In this document: positions 17,315-26,134 of the stretch, one piece after another
How the letters are laid out: each line of letters opens with the position of its first letter
Position numbering within the stretch: position 1 is the first letter of the stretch
From: PVC group bacterium
GTDB lineage: Bacteria; Verrucomicrobiota; Kiritimatiellia; CAIKKV01
Assembly: GCA_945898015.1 (NCBI GenBank)
Contig: CAMDGM010000001.1
Span: 62,001-126,000 of the forward strand
Reading direction: 5' to 3'
DNA: 64,000 nucleotides
Notes under the pieces: model-generated
The model's input: only the letters and a program-made list of their open reading frames with translations
The model's database searches: none
What the model was told of the DNA's origin: nothing
Program-made: the position numbers and the translations under genes

Positions 17315-18178
17315 ATGCATAAAATACTATCCAAAGAACAGTTGTCCGACGACGTCTTCCTGCTTCGCGTCGAAGCCGCCCTTATTGCCGAAGAACGGCA
17401 GCCGGGCCAATTCGTGATTGTTCAGGTCGACAACCAGTTCGGCGAACGCATTCCCCTCACCATCGCCGATGCCGACCCCCGCGAAGGGTCCATCACGCTC
17501 GTCTTCCAAACCGTGGGCAAGACCACCCATAAACTGGCGGATAAACCGGTCGGCGATTCCATCGAAAGCATCCTCGGCCCGCTGGGCCGGCCCACCCATA
17601 TCGAGCGGTTCGGCACGGTCGTGGCCGTGGGGGGAGGCATCGGCGTGGCCCCGCTTTACCCGATCGTCCAAGGCATGAAAAAAGCCGGCAACAAGCTGAT
17701 CGTGATCATGGGCGCCCGCAACAAAAGCCTGATCATTCTCGAGGATCGGATGCGCGCTCTGGCGGACGAACTCATCGTCTGCACGGACGACGGCTCCCAC
17801 GGACGCAAGTGCCTCGTCACCGAACCGCTCAAGGAACTCTGCGGACGCAGCCCCAAGCCTGACCTCTGCGTAGCCATCGGGCCTCCCATCATGATGAAAT
17901 TCTGCGCGGAAACCACCCGTCCCTTCGCCCTCCGGACCCTGGTCTCGCTCAACACGATCATGGTGGACGGCACCGGCATGTGCGGCGGCTGCCGGGTGAC
18001 GGTGGGCGGCGAAACAAAATTCGTCTGCGTGGACGGCCCCGAGTTTGACGGCCATCTGGTCGACTTCGACAACATGATGCGGCGCCTGCGGGCCTACAAG
18101 ACCCATGAGGAGGCCGCCCACCATCAATGCCACCTCGACTCGGACCTCAGCCGGCTCCGGAAAGAAGGACACTCATGA
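17315..18178 (+). CDS. NfnA/SudB-like FAD- and [2Fe-2S]-binding reductase subunit
   Basis: A 287-residue protein of the sulfide dehydrogenase/NfnA family (ferredoxin-NADP reductase alpha). PGQFVIVQVDNQFGERIPLT is the FAD-binding region, TVVAVGGGIGVAPLYPIVQG the NAD(P)-binding glycine loop, and DGTGMCGGCRVTVGGETKFVC supplies cysteines for a [2Fe-2S] cluster. In Nfn this subunit binds NADH and works with NfnB in flavin-based electron bifurcation between NADH, NADPH and ferredoxin. ATGA couples it to the next gene. It could equally be SudB or a GltD-associated subunit, but linkage to iorAB favours ferredoxin chemistry. Confidence 0.88.
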   Translation: MHKILSKEQLSDDVFLLRVEAALIAEERQPGQFVIVQVDNQFGERIPLTIADADPREGSITLVFQTVGKTTHKLADKPVGDSIESILGPLGRPTHIERFGTVVAVGGGIGVAPLYPIVQGMKKAGNKLIVIMGARNKSLIILEDRMRALADELIVCTDDGSHGRKCLVTEPLKELCGRSPKPDLCVAIGPPIMMKFCAETTRPFALRTLVSLNTIMVDGTGMCGGCRVTVGGETKFVCVDGPEFDGHLVDFDNMMRRLRAYKTHEEAAHHQCHLDSDLSRLRKEGHS

Positions 18179-19677
18179 GCCACCCGCACCCCACCCGTGA
18201 AGCCCTGCAGCAGGAAGCGGCCGTCCGGTTGGCCACGCTCCAGGGAAAAGCCTTGTCCTCCCGGGACCGCATGGCCATTCCCTCTCAGGACATGCCGTCC
18301 CAATCGCCCGACGCTCGTCGCGCCAACATGGGCGAAGTCGCCCTCGGCTACACCGCTGAACAGGCCCGCCTGGAAGCCCTGCGCTGCCTGCAATGCAAGA
18401 ATGCGCCCTGCATCGACGGATGTCCGGTCCGCATCGACATCCCTGCCTTCGTCAAAGCCATGGCCGAGGGCCGGGATGCGGAGGCCATCGCCATCATCCG
18501 GCGCAACAGCCTGCTCCCCTCGGTCTGCGGCCGGGTCTGCCCCCAGGAAGTCCAGTGCCAGGAACGCTGCACGGTCGGCAAGGTTCTTAAATCTGTGGAC
18601 AAAGCGGTCTCCATCGGACGCCTTGAACGGTATGCCGCCGACCTCGAACGCGAATCGGGCGATTTCCGCCTCCCCCCCGTGAAGCCCGAAACCGGCAAAC
18701 GCGTGGCCGTCATTGGAAGCGGTCCCGCCAGCATCACCGTGGCGGCTGATGTGCGCCGGGAAGGCCACGCCGTCACCCTCTTCGAAGCCTTCCATAAACC
18801 GGGCGGCGTGCTGATCTACGGCATCCCCGAATTCCGCCTCCCCAAAACAATCGTCCAGCAGGAAATCGAAACCCTCCAGGCCATGGGCGTGGAACTCAAG
18901 ACCAATTTCCTCGTGGGCCGCACCCGCAAGCTCCAGGACCTGATCGACAAGGACGGATTCGACGCCGTCTTCGTCGGCACCGGCGCGGGCCTGCCGAAAT
19001 TCATGAATATCGAGGGCGAAAACCTAGTTGGCGTTTTTTCGGCCAACGAATACCTGACCCGCGCCAACCTCATGCGGGCTTACGACACCGGGCGTGCCGA
19101 CACTCCGATCTTCAAGTCACGTAAAGTCGCCGTGCTCGGCGGCGGCAACGTGGCCATGGATTCTGCCCGCATGGCGGTCCGGCTCGGCGCCCAGGAAGTC
19201 CATCTCGTTTATCGCCGCACGGAGGCAGAAATGCCGGCCCGGGTAGAGGAAGTCGGCCATGCAAAAGAGGAGGGAGTCCTCTTCCACATGCTGCAAAACC
19301 CCTGCCGCATTCTCGGCAACGACTTCGGCCTCGTGACCGGCATGGAGTGCCTGCGTTACACGCTGGGCGAGCCCGACGACTCCGGCCGCCGCCGGCCGGT
19401 GGAAATTCCGGGCAGCGAATTTGTCATGGAGGTGGACACGGTCATCGTGGCCATCGGCAACGAATCCAACCCCCTGATCCGCCAGACCACGCCCGGCCTG
19501 GCCGTGAACCGGCGGGGAAATCTGGTCGTAGCGCCCGAAACCGGAAAAACCTCCATCGATCGCATCTACGCAGGGGGCGATATCGTCCTCGGTGCCGCCA
19601 CGGTAATCCTGGCCATGGGTGAAGGCCGCAAGGCCGCGGCCTCCATCAACGCCCTGCTCGCGACCCCGGTCGCATGA
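18175..19677 (+). CDS. NfnB/SudA/GltD-like FAD-dependent oxidoreductase
   Basis: A 500-residue protein. The N-terminal domain carries two cysteine sets, CLQCKNAPCIDGCP and CGRVCPQEVQCQERC, for [4Fe-4S] clusters; VAVIGSGPASITVAADV is the FAD Rossmann motif, VAVLGGGNVAMDSARMAVRL the NAD(P)H motif and YAGGDIVLGAATVILAMGEG the C-terminal FAD signature. The architecture is that of NfnB, SudA and the glutamate synthase small subunit. ATG 18175 overlaps the upstream stop as ATGA and follows AGAAGGA; the track start 48 nt earlier is rejected. No glutamate synthase large subunit is nearby, favouring the Nfn/Sud reading. Confidence 0.9.
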   Translation: MSHPHPTREALQQEAAVRLATLQGKALSSRDRMAIPSQDMPSQSPDARRANMGEVALGYTAEQARLEALRCLQCKNAPCIDGCPVRIDIPAFVKAMAEGRDAEAIAIIRRNSLLPSVCGRVCPQEVQCQERCTVGKVLKSVDKAVSIGRLERYAADLERESGDFRLPPVKPETGKRVAVIGSGPASITVAADVRREGHAVTLFEAFHKPGGVLIYGIPEFRLPKTIVQQEIETLQAMGVELKTNFLVGRTRKLQDLIDKDGFDAVFVGTGAGLPKFMNIEGENLVGVFSANEYLTRANLMRAYDTGRADTPIFKSRKVAVLGGGNVAMDSARMAVRLGAQEVHLVYRRTEAEMPARVEEVGHAKEEGVLFHMLQNPCRILGNDFGLVTGMECLRYTLGEPDDSGRRRPVEIPGSEFVMEVDTVIVAIGNESNPLIRQTTPGLAVNRRGNLVVAPETGKTSIDRIYAGGDIVLGAATVILAMGEGRKAAASINALLATPVA

Positions 19678-20291
19678 AAAGGCTGCGGAACATCCGGGGC
19701 GTGATCTTCGACATGGACGGCACGCTCACCGTTCCGGTGATTGATTTCGCGCTCATGCGCGCCCGGCTTGGCATTCCGGAAGGCGACATGCTGGCCACCA
19801 TCCGTGCCTGGCCGCCGGACAAACAGGAATGGGCCTTTGCCATAGTGGAAGGGCTTGAGGAAGACGCCAACCGCCGGCTTCGCCTGCAACCCGGCGCGGA
19901 GGCCCTGCTGCGGGTGCTGGATGAGAAACAGATCCCCAAGGCCATCCTGACCCGGAACACGGAAAAGGCGGTCCGGCATCTCCAGCGCTATCTGAAAACC
20001 CATTTTTCGGTGATCGTGACGCGCGACTTCCCCACCTTCAAACCGGATCCCGCTCCGGCCCTGCATATCTGCCGGGAATGGAATCTGGATCCTGCCAGCG
20101 TACTGCTGGTCGGAGATTATCGCGACGACCTGCTCTGCGGCAAACAGGCCGGCACCCTGACGTGCCTGCTGCTGAACGAACGCAACCAGCCCTTCGCGGA
20201 ACTGGCGGACATCACGGTGACCAGTCTCGAGAACCTGGTGGCGGGCTTTGAAAAACCAGACGGATCAGGTCGATCCAACCGATCCGTCTGA
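19674..20291 (+). CDS. HAD superfamily phosphatase (phosphoglycolate phosphatase-like)
   Basis: A 205-residue HAD enzyme with all four motifs: VIFDMDGTLT (motif I), AILTRNTEKA (motif II), the lysine in FKPDPAPALH (motif III) and LLVGDYRDDLLCGKQAG (motif IV). A short cap domain lies between motifs I and II. ATGA couples it to the NfnB-like gene, making it the last gene of the operon. The substrate is unknown. Its final codons lie within a 10-bp inverted repeat. Confidence 0.88.
   Translation: MKRLRNIRGVIFDMDGTLTVPVIDFALMRARLGIPEGDMLATIRAWPPDKQEWAFAIVEGLEEDANRRLRLQPGAEALLRVLDEKQIPKAILTRNTEKAVRHLQRYLKTHFSVIVTRDFPTFKPDPAPALHICREWNLDPASVLLVGDYRDDLLCGKQAGTLTCLLLNERNQPFAELADITVTSLENLVAGFEKPDGSGRSNRSV
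20257..20290 (+). terminator. Hairpin at the end of the redox operon, possible terminator
   Basis: CAGACGGATC and GATCCGTCTG form a perfect 10-bp stem with a 14-nt loop. The right arm covers the first bases of the HAD stop codon. No clear T-run follows, so this could be a 3' stability element rather than an intrinsic terminator. Confidence 0.45.
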
Positions 20292-20405
20292 TTCCTCAAC
20301 CTTCCTTACCCCTTGCAAGCGGGATACCGCTCACATTCAGCGCTCAATTCATTTTTCTAGCGTATCTCACAAAAACTAGGTATGAATTAAAGAAAGGAGT
20401 TTCCC
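20292..20405. other. Intergenic leader before the NagB-like gene
   Basis: An AT-richer stretch of 114 bases. A small AGCGG/CCGCT hairpin lies at 20318-20331. GAAAGGAG precedes ATG 20406 at good spacing. No -35/-10 pair was convincing, so I do not annotate a promoter. Confidence 0.4.
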
Positions 20406-21395
20406 ATGACACTGACAAACGAATGGTTTTTCGAGCCTTCGAAATTTCTCTCATTCCGCGATCAGAAGGTTTGCGCCCGGGTTCGCAAAATCAAACGGGC
20501 CAACCTTTGCCGGCACCCCAACAAGAATTTCAAGATCCGCATCGTGGACGATGAGTCCAACTTTTTCTTCCAGTTCGCAACTCATGTGGTTGCCGGGATC
20601 AAGCAAGCAGCCGATGAGGGACGCCAATATGTCATCATTCTGCCGGCGCCCTGGCCGCATTACCGGTGGGTGGCGCACATGATCAACATCATGAATATCG
20701 ACTGCCGGCACGTTCACACTTTCAACATGGACGAGTGGGCCGACCAGGATGGCAATGAGGCCCCAATCACCTGGCCGGGCGGCTTCCGTTACTGGATGTG
20801 GAAGGATTTGTTCAGCCAGATCAAACCCTCCCTGCGCATGCCCGAAAAGCAGATCCACTTCCCCGGCAAGAAAAACATCAAGCAGTACAGCCAGATGATC
20901 GAGGACCTGGGCGGCGCCGATGTCTGCTATGGAGGGATCGGGTGGTGCGGACATATCGCCTTCTTCGAAAGCCATCTCGGCGAGGAGTTCGGCAATGACA
21001 TCAAGGCCTATCTCCGCGCCGGCTCCCGGTTGGTGGAGTTGCATCCGTTGACCATCCTGCAGAGCTGTGTGTATGCGGACAACGCCGGCGCCGGGGACTG
21101 GGCCTATGTGCCATCCAAGGCCTACACCATCGGTCCCCGTGATTTGAAGGGCTCCAAGCTGGTCAGCTTTTGGAACGCGGGTTATGCCGGTGGCGGTTTC
21201 GCCTGGCAGAAATTCATCACCCGCCTGGCGGCTCACGGCCCGGTGACGCCTTTAGTGCCGTCTTCGATCCTCCAGATACTGAGAAGTGAATTGCACATCC
21301 TGGGCAAGGTCGCCGACGATCTCGACTATAATGTCCCGCTGCGCCTGGACTCCATGCCCTGGGAAGGAGCACATCCTTGGCCCCCGGAAAAATGA
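20406..21395 (+). CDS. NagB-like (glucosamine-6-phosphate deaminase family) protein, divergent
   Basis: A 329-residue protein of the NagB/SugP-isomerase fold. HVHTFNMDEWADQDG corresponds to the LDEY region of NagB and VCYGGIGWCGHIAFFES to its LGxGxDGHIxFNEPG box, but with altered residues around the glycine loop. It is also longer than standard NagB (about 260-270 residues). It may act on a different sugar phosphate or not be a deaminase. AAAGGAG precedes the start. The next gene, an amidohydrolase, overlaps its end, so the two are probably functionally paired. Confidence 0.78.
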   Translation: MTLTNEWFFEPSKFLSFRDQKVCARVRKIKRANLCRHPNKNFKIRIVDDESNFFFQFATHVVAGIKQAADEGRQYVIILPAPWPHYRWVAHMINIMNIDCRHVHTFNMDEWADQDGNEAPITWPGGFRYWMWKDLFSQIKPSLRMPEKQIHFPGKKNIKQYSQMIEDLGGADVCYGGIGWCGHIAFFESHLGEEFGNDIKAYLRAGSRLVELHPLTILQSCVYADNAGAGDWAYVPSKAYTIGPRDLKGSKLVSFWNAGYAGGGFAWQKFITRLAAHGPVTPLVPSSILQILRSELHILGKVADDLDYNVPLRLDSMPWEGAHPWPPEK

Positions 21396-22411
21396 AGCGC
21401 GCGGCCTGGTCCGGCAAGATTATCGACGGGCACTCCCATGCGGGCGTCTCACTAAAGGCCTACGCCTTAGGCGAGTATCCCTACGCGCAGACCATCGAAG
21501 GGCTCCACGGGCAACAACGGGCCGGCGGAGTGGACGCCACGGTGGTCTTCCCGTTCAGTGCCGATCTGTATTTCGATCCTGGCGGCCTGGCTAAGGGCCA
21601 TCTCACGCCAGCGGCAGCACCGCTTTCGCCGGTGCCCTATGGCGTTGAGAATCATCTACTCATGCGCGAGATATTCGACTATTGCCCCGAACTCTCCTCG
21701 CGCTTCCTGCCCTTTGTGAGCATTGACCCGGCCCGGGACGTGCCCGGACAAATCCGGGCGCTGAAGGAATTGCTCAAGACCTACCCCGCCTACGGGATCA
21801 AGGTCAACCCGGTGGGGTGCCAATCCCGTGCCGCGGCCCTTCTGGAAATCGGCGCGCCGCTTCTCGACTTTGCGGAAGAGCGCGACCTGCCGTTGCTTTT
21901 TCACGTCACGACCGTGCCGGGTGAAGAATATTCCCAGGCAGCGGATATTTTCAAGATTGTTGAACGCCGCCCGCGCTTGCGGTTCTGTATGGCGCATGGC
22001 CTGCTCTTCCACCGCGCCTGGCTCGACCGGGCCGAAGCGGCGCCCAATGTCTGGGTGGATACCGCCGCCTTGAAAATCCAGGTGGAAAGCATGGGGGGTG
22101 AAATCGGGCGGACCCTGCCGGCCAACGATTTTCTCGATGTCGACTATACAGACCACCGGGCGGTGATGCGCTCGCTCGCGGATCGCTATCCCCGAAAAAT
22201 CATCTGGGGCACCGACTCGCCGGCGTATTCATGGATCTGCCGCCGAAAACAAGGCGAGGGCCTCTATCAGGACTTTCGCTTGAAAGGCTTCTACTCCGAC
22301 GAAATCGCAGCGCTGAAAGCGCTCACCCCTGAGTTGCAAGCCCGGGTCGGCGGTGCCAACGCGCTTGATTTTATTTTCGGGCCCCAGGACGCTTCCACCG
22401 CGAGACGATGA
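21377..22411 (+). CDS. Amidohydrolase family 2 metal-dependent hydrolase
   Basis: A 344-residue TIM-barrel hydrolase. Metal-ligand motifs are IIDGHSHAGVS, GIKVNPVGCQS, LPLLFHVTTVPG, FCMAHGLLFHRAW and IIWGTDSPAYSW. Two starts are credible: TTG 21377, 7 nt after GGAAGGAG, and ATG 21392, which overlaps the upstream stop as ATGA; I keep the longer one because of the binding-site spacing. Coupled to the NagB-like gene, which suggests a sugar- or N-acyl-sugar-derived substrate, as NagA and NagB pair in amino-sugar catabolism, but this is not a NagA sequence. Confidence 0.83.
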   Translation: MAPGKMKRAAWSGKIIDGHSHAGVSLKAYALGEYPYAQTIEGLHGQQRAGGVDATVVFPFSADLYFDPGGLAKGHLTPAAAPLSPVPYGVENHLLMREIFDYCPELSSRFLPFVSIDPARDVPGQIRALKELLKTYPAYGIKVNPVGCQSRAAALLEIGAPLLDFAEERDLPLLFHVTTVPGEEYSQAADIFKIVERRPRLRFCMAHGLLFHRAWLDRAEAAPNVWVDTAALKIQVESMGGEIGRTLPANDFLDVDYTDHRAVMRSLADRYPRKIIWGTDSPAYSWICRRKQGEGLYQDFRLKGFYSDEIAALKALTPELQARVGGANALDFIFGPQDASTARR

Positions 22412-22435
22412 AGGGCCGGTCAAAAGAAGCCACCC

Positions 22436-23527
22436 TCACTCTGCCCGCTTCCAGCACGTCACCTCGGCCATCAGTGCCTCCACGATCTGCGCCTCGGGCA
22501 CATGTGCCTTCGCCTCGCCCCGCACAAAAATCACGCCCTGCCCATCCCCGCCCGCCACGGCGATATCCGCCTCACGCGCCTCGCCCGGGCCGTTCACCAC
22601 GCACCCCATGACCGCCACCTTGGGATAAGGCCCCGGATGAGCCCGGCAATAGGCCTCCATCTCCGCTTCCACGCGGCTCGCGATCCCGATCACATCAATC
22701 CGCGTCCGCCCGCAGGTCGGACAGGAAATAACGCTCGCGCCCGACGGCCTCAGGCCCAGGCTGCGGAGCAGTTCAATCCCCACCCGCACCTCCTGGAGCG
22801 GGGAGTCGGTCAGGGACACGCGAATCGTGTCGCCGATCCCCTCGCCCAGCAGGATGCCCATTCCCACGCTCGATCGCACCGTGCCAGCCAGGAACGTGCC
22901 GGCCTCGGTCACGCCAAGATGAAGCGGATACTCGGTCCGTTCGGCCAGGAGCCGATAGGCGGCCACCGTCCTCGCCACGTCCGACGCCTTCACGGAAATC
23001 TTAATCTCGCGATAATCCGCCTCCTCCAGCAACCGCACATGCCCCATTGCGCTCTCCACCAGCGCCTCAGGCGTGGCCCCGCCGAATCGTTCCAGCAGCT
23101 CTTTCTCCAGCGAGCCGGCGTTGACGCCAATCCGGATCGGGACTCGCCGCTCGCGCGCCGCCCGCACCACCTCGCGGACCCGCTCGACGCTTCCAATGTT
23201 GCCGGGGTTGATCCTCAACCCGTCCACGCCGCCTTCCAGCGCGATCAGGGCCAGATTGTGCCGGAAGTGAATGTCCGCCACGACGGGGATGGGGCTCTCC
23301 CGCCGGATCACGGCCAGGGCCCGGGCCGCCGCCTCATCGGGCACCGCCAACCGGACCAGATCGCATCCGGCGGCCGCCACCTCCCGGATCTGGGCCACCG
23401 TGGCCGCCACATCGCGGGTGTCGGTCTTGGTCATGGTCTGAACCGAAACGGGAGCCAGACCGCCCACGGCCACCGATCCTACTTGAATCCGGCGCGTCGT
23501 GCGCCGCTCAACCGGAAACGCCGTCAT
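22436..23527 (-). CDS. ispG: 4-hydroxy-3-methylbut-2-enyl diphosphate synthase
   Basis: A 363-residue IspG (GcpE) of the MEP isoprenoid pathway, converting MEcPP to HMBPP with a [4Fe-4S] cluster. SVQTMTKTDTRDV is the N-terminal barrel signature, GLRINPGNIG a conserved loop, and the cluster ligands are the cysteines in VISCPTCGRTRIDV and VMGCVVNGPGEAREADI. Last gene of the DegT-to-ispG operon, coupled to rseP by ATGA. It ends 24 nt from the convergent amidohydrolase gene. Confidence 0.97.
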   Translation of the reverse strand: MTAFPVERRTTRRIQVGSVAVGGLAPVSVQTMTKTDTRDVAATVAQIREVAAAGCDLVRLAVPDEAAARALAVIRRESPIPVVADIHFRHNLALIALEGGVDGLRINPGNIGSVERVREVVRAARERRVPIRIGVNAGSLEKELLERFGGATPEALVESAMGHVRLLEEADYREIKISVKASDVARTVAAYRLLAERTEYPLHLGVTEAGTFLAGTVRSSVGMGILLGEGIGDTIRVSLTDSPLQEVRVGIELLRSLGLRPSGASVISCPTCGRTRIDVIGIASRVEAEMEAYCRAHPGPYPKVAVMGCVVNGPGEAREADIAVAGGDGQGVIFVRGEAKAHVPEAQIVEALMAEVTCWKRAE

Positions 23528-24939
23528 GGCGCGTCTCCCGGCTGAGGCGCCGCGCCCCCGGGCACCGCCGGTGCCGCTGCCGGGGCCGACTCCTTCGCCA
23601 TCACCTTCGCAAAAATCCGCCAGACCTTCAGGTCGCGAAAGGACAAAAACACAATCAACGTGATCAAGGTCACGGCAAATCCATTCACCAGGACCCGGAT
23701 AACCTTTTCATTCATGGGCCGGCGGAAGATCCCCTGCCACAAGGCGAAAACGATATGCCCGCCATCCAGCACGGGAATGGGCAGAAGGTTGAGGATCGCC
23801 AGATTCACGTTAATGTACCGGGCAAATCCGAGCACCAGAAGGAAGCTCGCCTTGGCATAGAGCCAGAACATCCCGAAAATGGCGACCGGCCCGCCAATGC
23901 TCTTGGCGGCATTGCCGGCTTCATTCGGCGTCACCAGCGCCTTTAAAATCCGGAAAACACTGGATGCATCCTGCTTGACCTGTTCCAGGGGCGTGGCTGC
24001 CATTGAATCGAATTCAATGCCAATGAGCACCAGCTTACGATCCGGATCCATCTTCGGAGTCACGGTCAACTCCGTCCGAACGCCCGTCCGCTCCACCACC
24101 AGCGGCGTTTCCATTCCAGCCCGTCCCTGGACCAGCGAAATCATATGCCCGCGGCCAGCCACAATCTCGCCGTTGAACGACTTGATGATGTCACCCGATT
24201 GAACGCCCGCCTTCTCGGCCATGGAACCGGACAACACAAGCTTCACCTTGCACACCGAGCCCTGTTCCACCCCCTCCAGCATCCGAATCTCAAACGCGTT
24301 GGCGTTGGTGCTGGTGGTCAGCGCCATCTCCCCCTCGACACCATCGGCATGCCGGACGCGAAGAGCAACCTTCTCGCTGAACGAGCATACCTGGACAAAG
24401 TCCGACCAGGTCTTGACAGAATGGCCATTCACGGACTGAATCATATCCCCCGCACGAAGGCCTCCGGCATAGGCCACGGTATTGGTCTCCACCAGGCCCA
24501 CCAAGGGGCCCTCAAAGCCCGGCATCTGGGGACGGCCGCCCAGATACACGATCCACGCCAGGATAAAGGCAAACACGATGTTGCCCGCCGCGCCGGCGAG
24601 CGATACCACGATCTTCTTCCACACCGCCACCGCCGGAAGCGTGCGAACCGCCTCACCCTCCCCGCCCTGGACCGTGTCCATGCCCGAGGGATCGAGCTGG
24701 GGCAATGCCACATAGCCGCCAAAGGGAATAATACCAATCTTAAGCTCCAGATTTCCCCGCTTCCGCTTCCAAAGGGCGGGCCCGAATCCAATGGAAAACA
24801 CGTCCACCACCAACCCGCACATCCGGGCGGCGATAAAATGCCCGAACTCATGCACGAACACGCTGACCCCGAAAAGCAGGATCACCGCCACCACGGCGTA
24901 AATGTTAGAAAAAATCGCTTGAATCATCGCTGCATCCAT
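23524..24939 (-). CDS. rseP: RIP metalloprotease RseP (site-2 protease)
   Basis: A 471-residue inner-membrane zinc protease. HEFGH at residues 30-34 lies in the first transmembrane segment, and NLLPIPVLDGGHIVFALWQG near residue 390 provides the second metal-ligand motif. The middle contains two PDZ-like regions (around VGLVETNTVAYAGGLRAGD and AEKAGVQSGDIIKSF). RseP cleaves anti-sigma factors and remnant signal peptides. Placement between dxr and ispG is a common bacterial arrangement. The C-terminus ends in an Ala/Pro-rich tail. Confidence 0.95.
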   Translation of the reverse strand: MDAAMIQAIFSNIYAVVAVILLFGVSVFVHEFGHFIAARMCGLVVDVFSIGFGPALWKRKRGNLELKIGIIPFGGYVALPQLDPSGMDTVQGGEGEAVRTLPAVAVWKKIVVSLAGAAGNIVFAFILAWIVYLGGRPQMPGFEGPLVGLVETNTVAYAGGLRAGDMIQSVNGHSVKTWSDFVQVCSFSEKVALRVRHADGVEGEMALTTSTNANAFEIRMLEGVEQGSVCKVKLVLSGSMAEKAGVQSGDIIKSFNGEIVAGRGHMISLVQGRAGMETPLVVERTGVRTELTVTPKMDPDRKLVLIGIEFDSMAATPLEQVKQDASSVFRILKALVTPNEAGNAAKSIGGPVAIFGMFWLYAKASFLLVLGFARYINVNLAILNLLPIPVLDGGHIVFALWQGIFRRPMNEKVIRVLVNGFAVTLITLIVFLSFRDLKVWRIFAKVMAKESAPAAAPAVPGGAAPQPGDAP

Positions 24940-24976
24940 ATTGGCTCGCTCGTTTCAGGCCCGTCTCCGGGCCGGG

Positions 24977-26134
24977 TTAGAAGGTTTTCCCGATTCGCTC
25001 AGCCTCTCGCCGTGCCCAGGAGTCCGCCTCCAGGATGTCGTCCAAGGCCGGCGTCCTCTGGTTGACATGCAGGCCCATCACAGACTCAATCAGTTGCCAG
25101 ATCGACGAAAAGCGGATCCGGTTTTCAAGAAACAGGTTGACCGCCACCTCATTGGCCGCATTCATGACCACCGGCAACGTGCCGCCCACCCGCCCCGCTT
25201 CGCGGGCCAGGCCCAGGCAGGGAAACCGGGCAGGATCCGGTTCGTGAAAATGAAGGGCTCCCAACTTTCCCAGCTCCAGCGGCTTGAGCCCGCCATCCAC
25301 GCGGCAGGGCCAGGTCAACGCATGTTGAATGGCAAACCGCATATCCGTGGGGCCCATCTGCGCCAGCAAACTGCCATCCACAAACTCAACCAGCGAATGC
25401 ACCAGACTCTCGGGATGAAGCACAACCTCCATCCGATCAAGCGGCACATCAAACAGCCAGCGCGCTTCGATCAACTCCAGGCCCTTATTCATGAGCGTGG
25501 CCGAGTCAATCGTCACCTTGCGGCCCATCTGCCAACGCGGATGTTTGAGTGCATCCTCGCGGGTCACGTGGTCGAAATTCACCTCCGGCCGAAACGCAAA
25601 AGGCCCGCCCGAAGCCGTCAGGATCAGCTTGCGCACCTCGGCGGGCTCAGACCCGGCCAGGCATTGAAAAATCGCGCTGTGCTCGCTGTCCACGGGCAAT
25701 ATCCTGGCACCCGTCCGGCGACAGCTTTCCGTCACAATGGCGCCGCCGCCAACCAGGACCTCCTTGGTTGCCAACGCCACGGAAATGCCCCGCTCCACCG
25801 CCGCCAGCACCGGTCGGAATCCGGCCATCCCCACCACCGCACACAGCACCAGGTCCACACCATCCAGGGTGGCCAGCTCGGTCAATCCCGCAAGTCCGGA
25901 CCGGATTCTCATGCCAGCCGGCGCCACGGCGGCGCATTCACGAGCGGCGACCGCATCCTCCACCGCCAGATCGCGAACCCCCAGCTTGACGGCCGTGGTC
26001 AAGGCCCGGCGCCAATTCGTCTTCACGGCCAACCCCACCACCTCGAACATATCCGGCAACGCTTCCGCTACCCGAAGGGCGTTTTCGCCGATGGAGCCGG
26101 TGCAGCCGAGAATGACAAGGCGACGTTTCAGCAC
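24977..26134 (-). CDS. dxr: 1-deoxy-D-xylulose-5-phosphate reductoisomerase
   Basis: A 385-residue Dxr, which converts DXP to MEP with NADPH. VILGCTGSIGENALRVAEA is the NADPH-binding loop, VDSEHSAIFQCL carries metal-binding residues, ILTASGGPF the flexible active-site loop region, and VMNAANEVAVNLFLE the C-terminal catalytic asparagine/glutamate motif. It overlaps the end of cdsA by 7 nt and precedes rseP by 37 nt. Confidence 0.97.
   Translation of the reverse strand: MLKRRLVILGCTGSIGENALRVAEALPDMFEVVGLAVKTNWRRALTTAVKLGVRDLAVEDAVAARECAAVAPAGMRIRSGLAGLTELATLDGVDLVLCAVVGMAGFRPVLAAVERGISVALATKEVLVGGGAIVTESCRRTGARILPVDSEHSAIFQCLAGSEPAEVRKLILTASGGPFAFRPEVNFDHVTREDALKHPRWQMGRKVTIDSATLMNKGLELIEARWLFDVPLDRMEVVLHPESLVHSLVEFVDGSLLAQMGPTDMRFAIQHALTWPCRVDGGLKPLELGKLGALHFHEPDPARFPCLGLAREAGRVGGTLPVVMNAANEVAVNLFLENRIRFSSIWQLIESVMGLHVNQRTPALDDILEADSWARREAERIGKTF

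Noticed and set aside
17327-18172. 281-aa minus-strand ORF opposite the NfnA-like gene
   Set aside because: Antisense shadow of a gene with clear [2Fe-2S] and FAD motifs.
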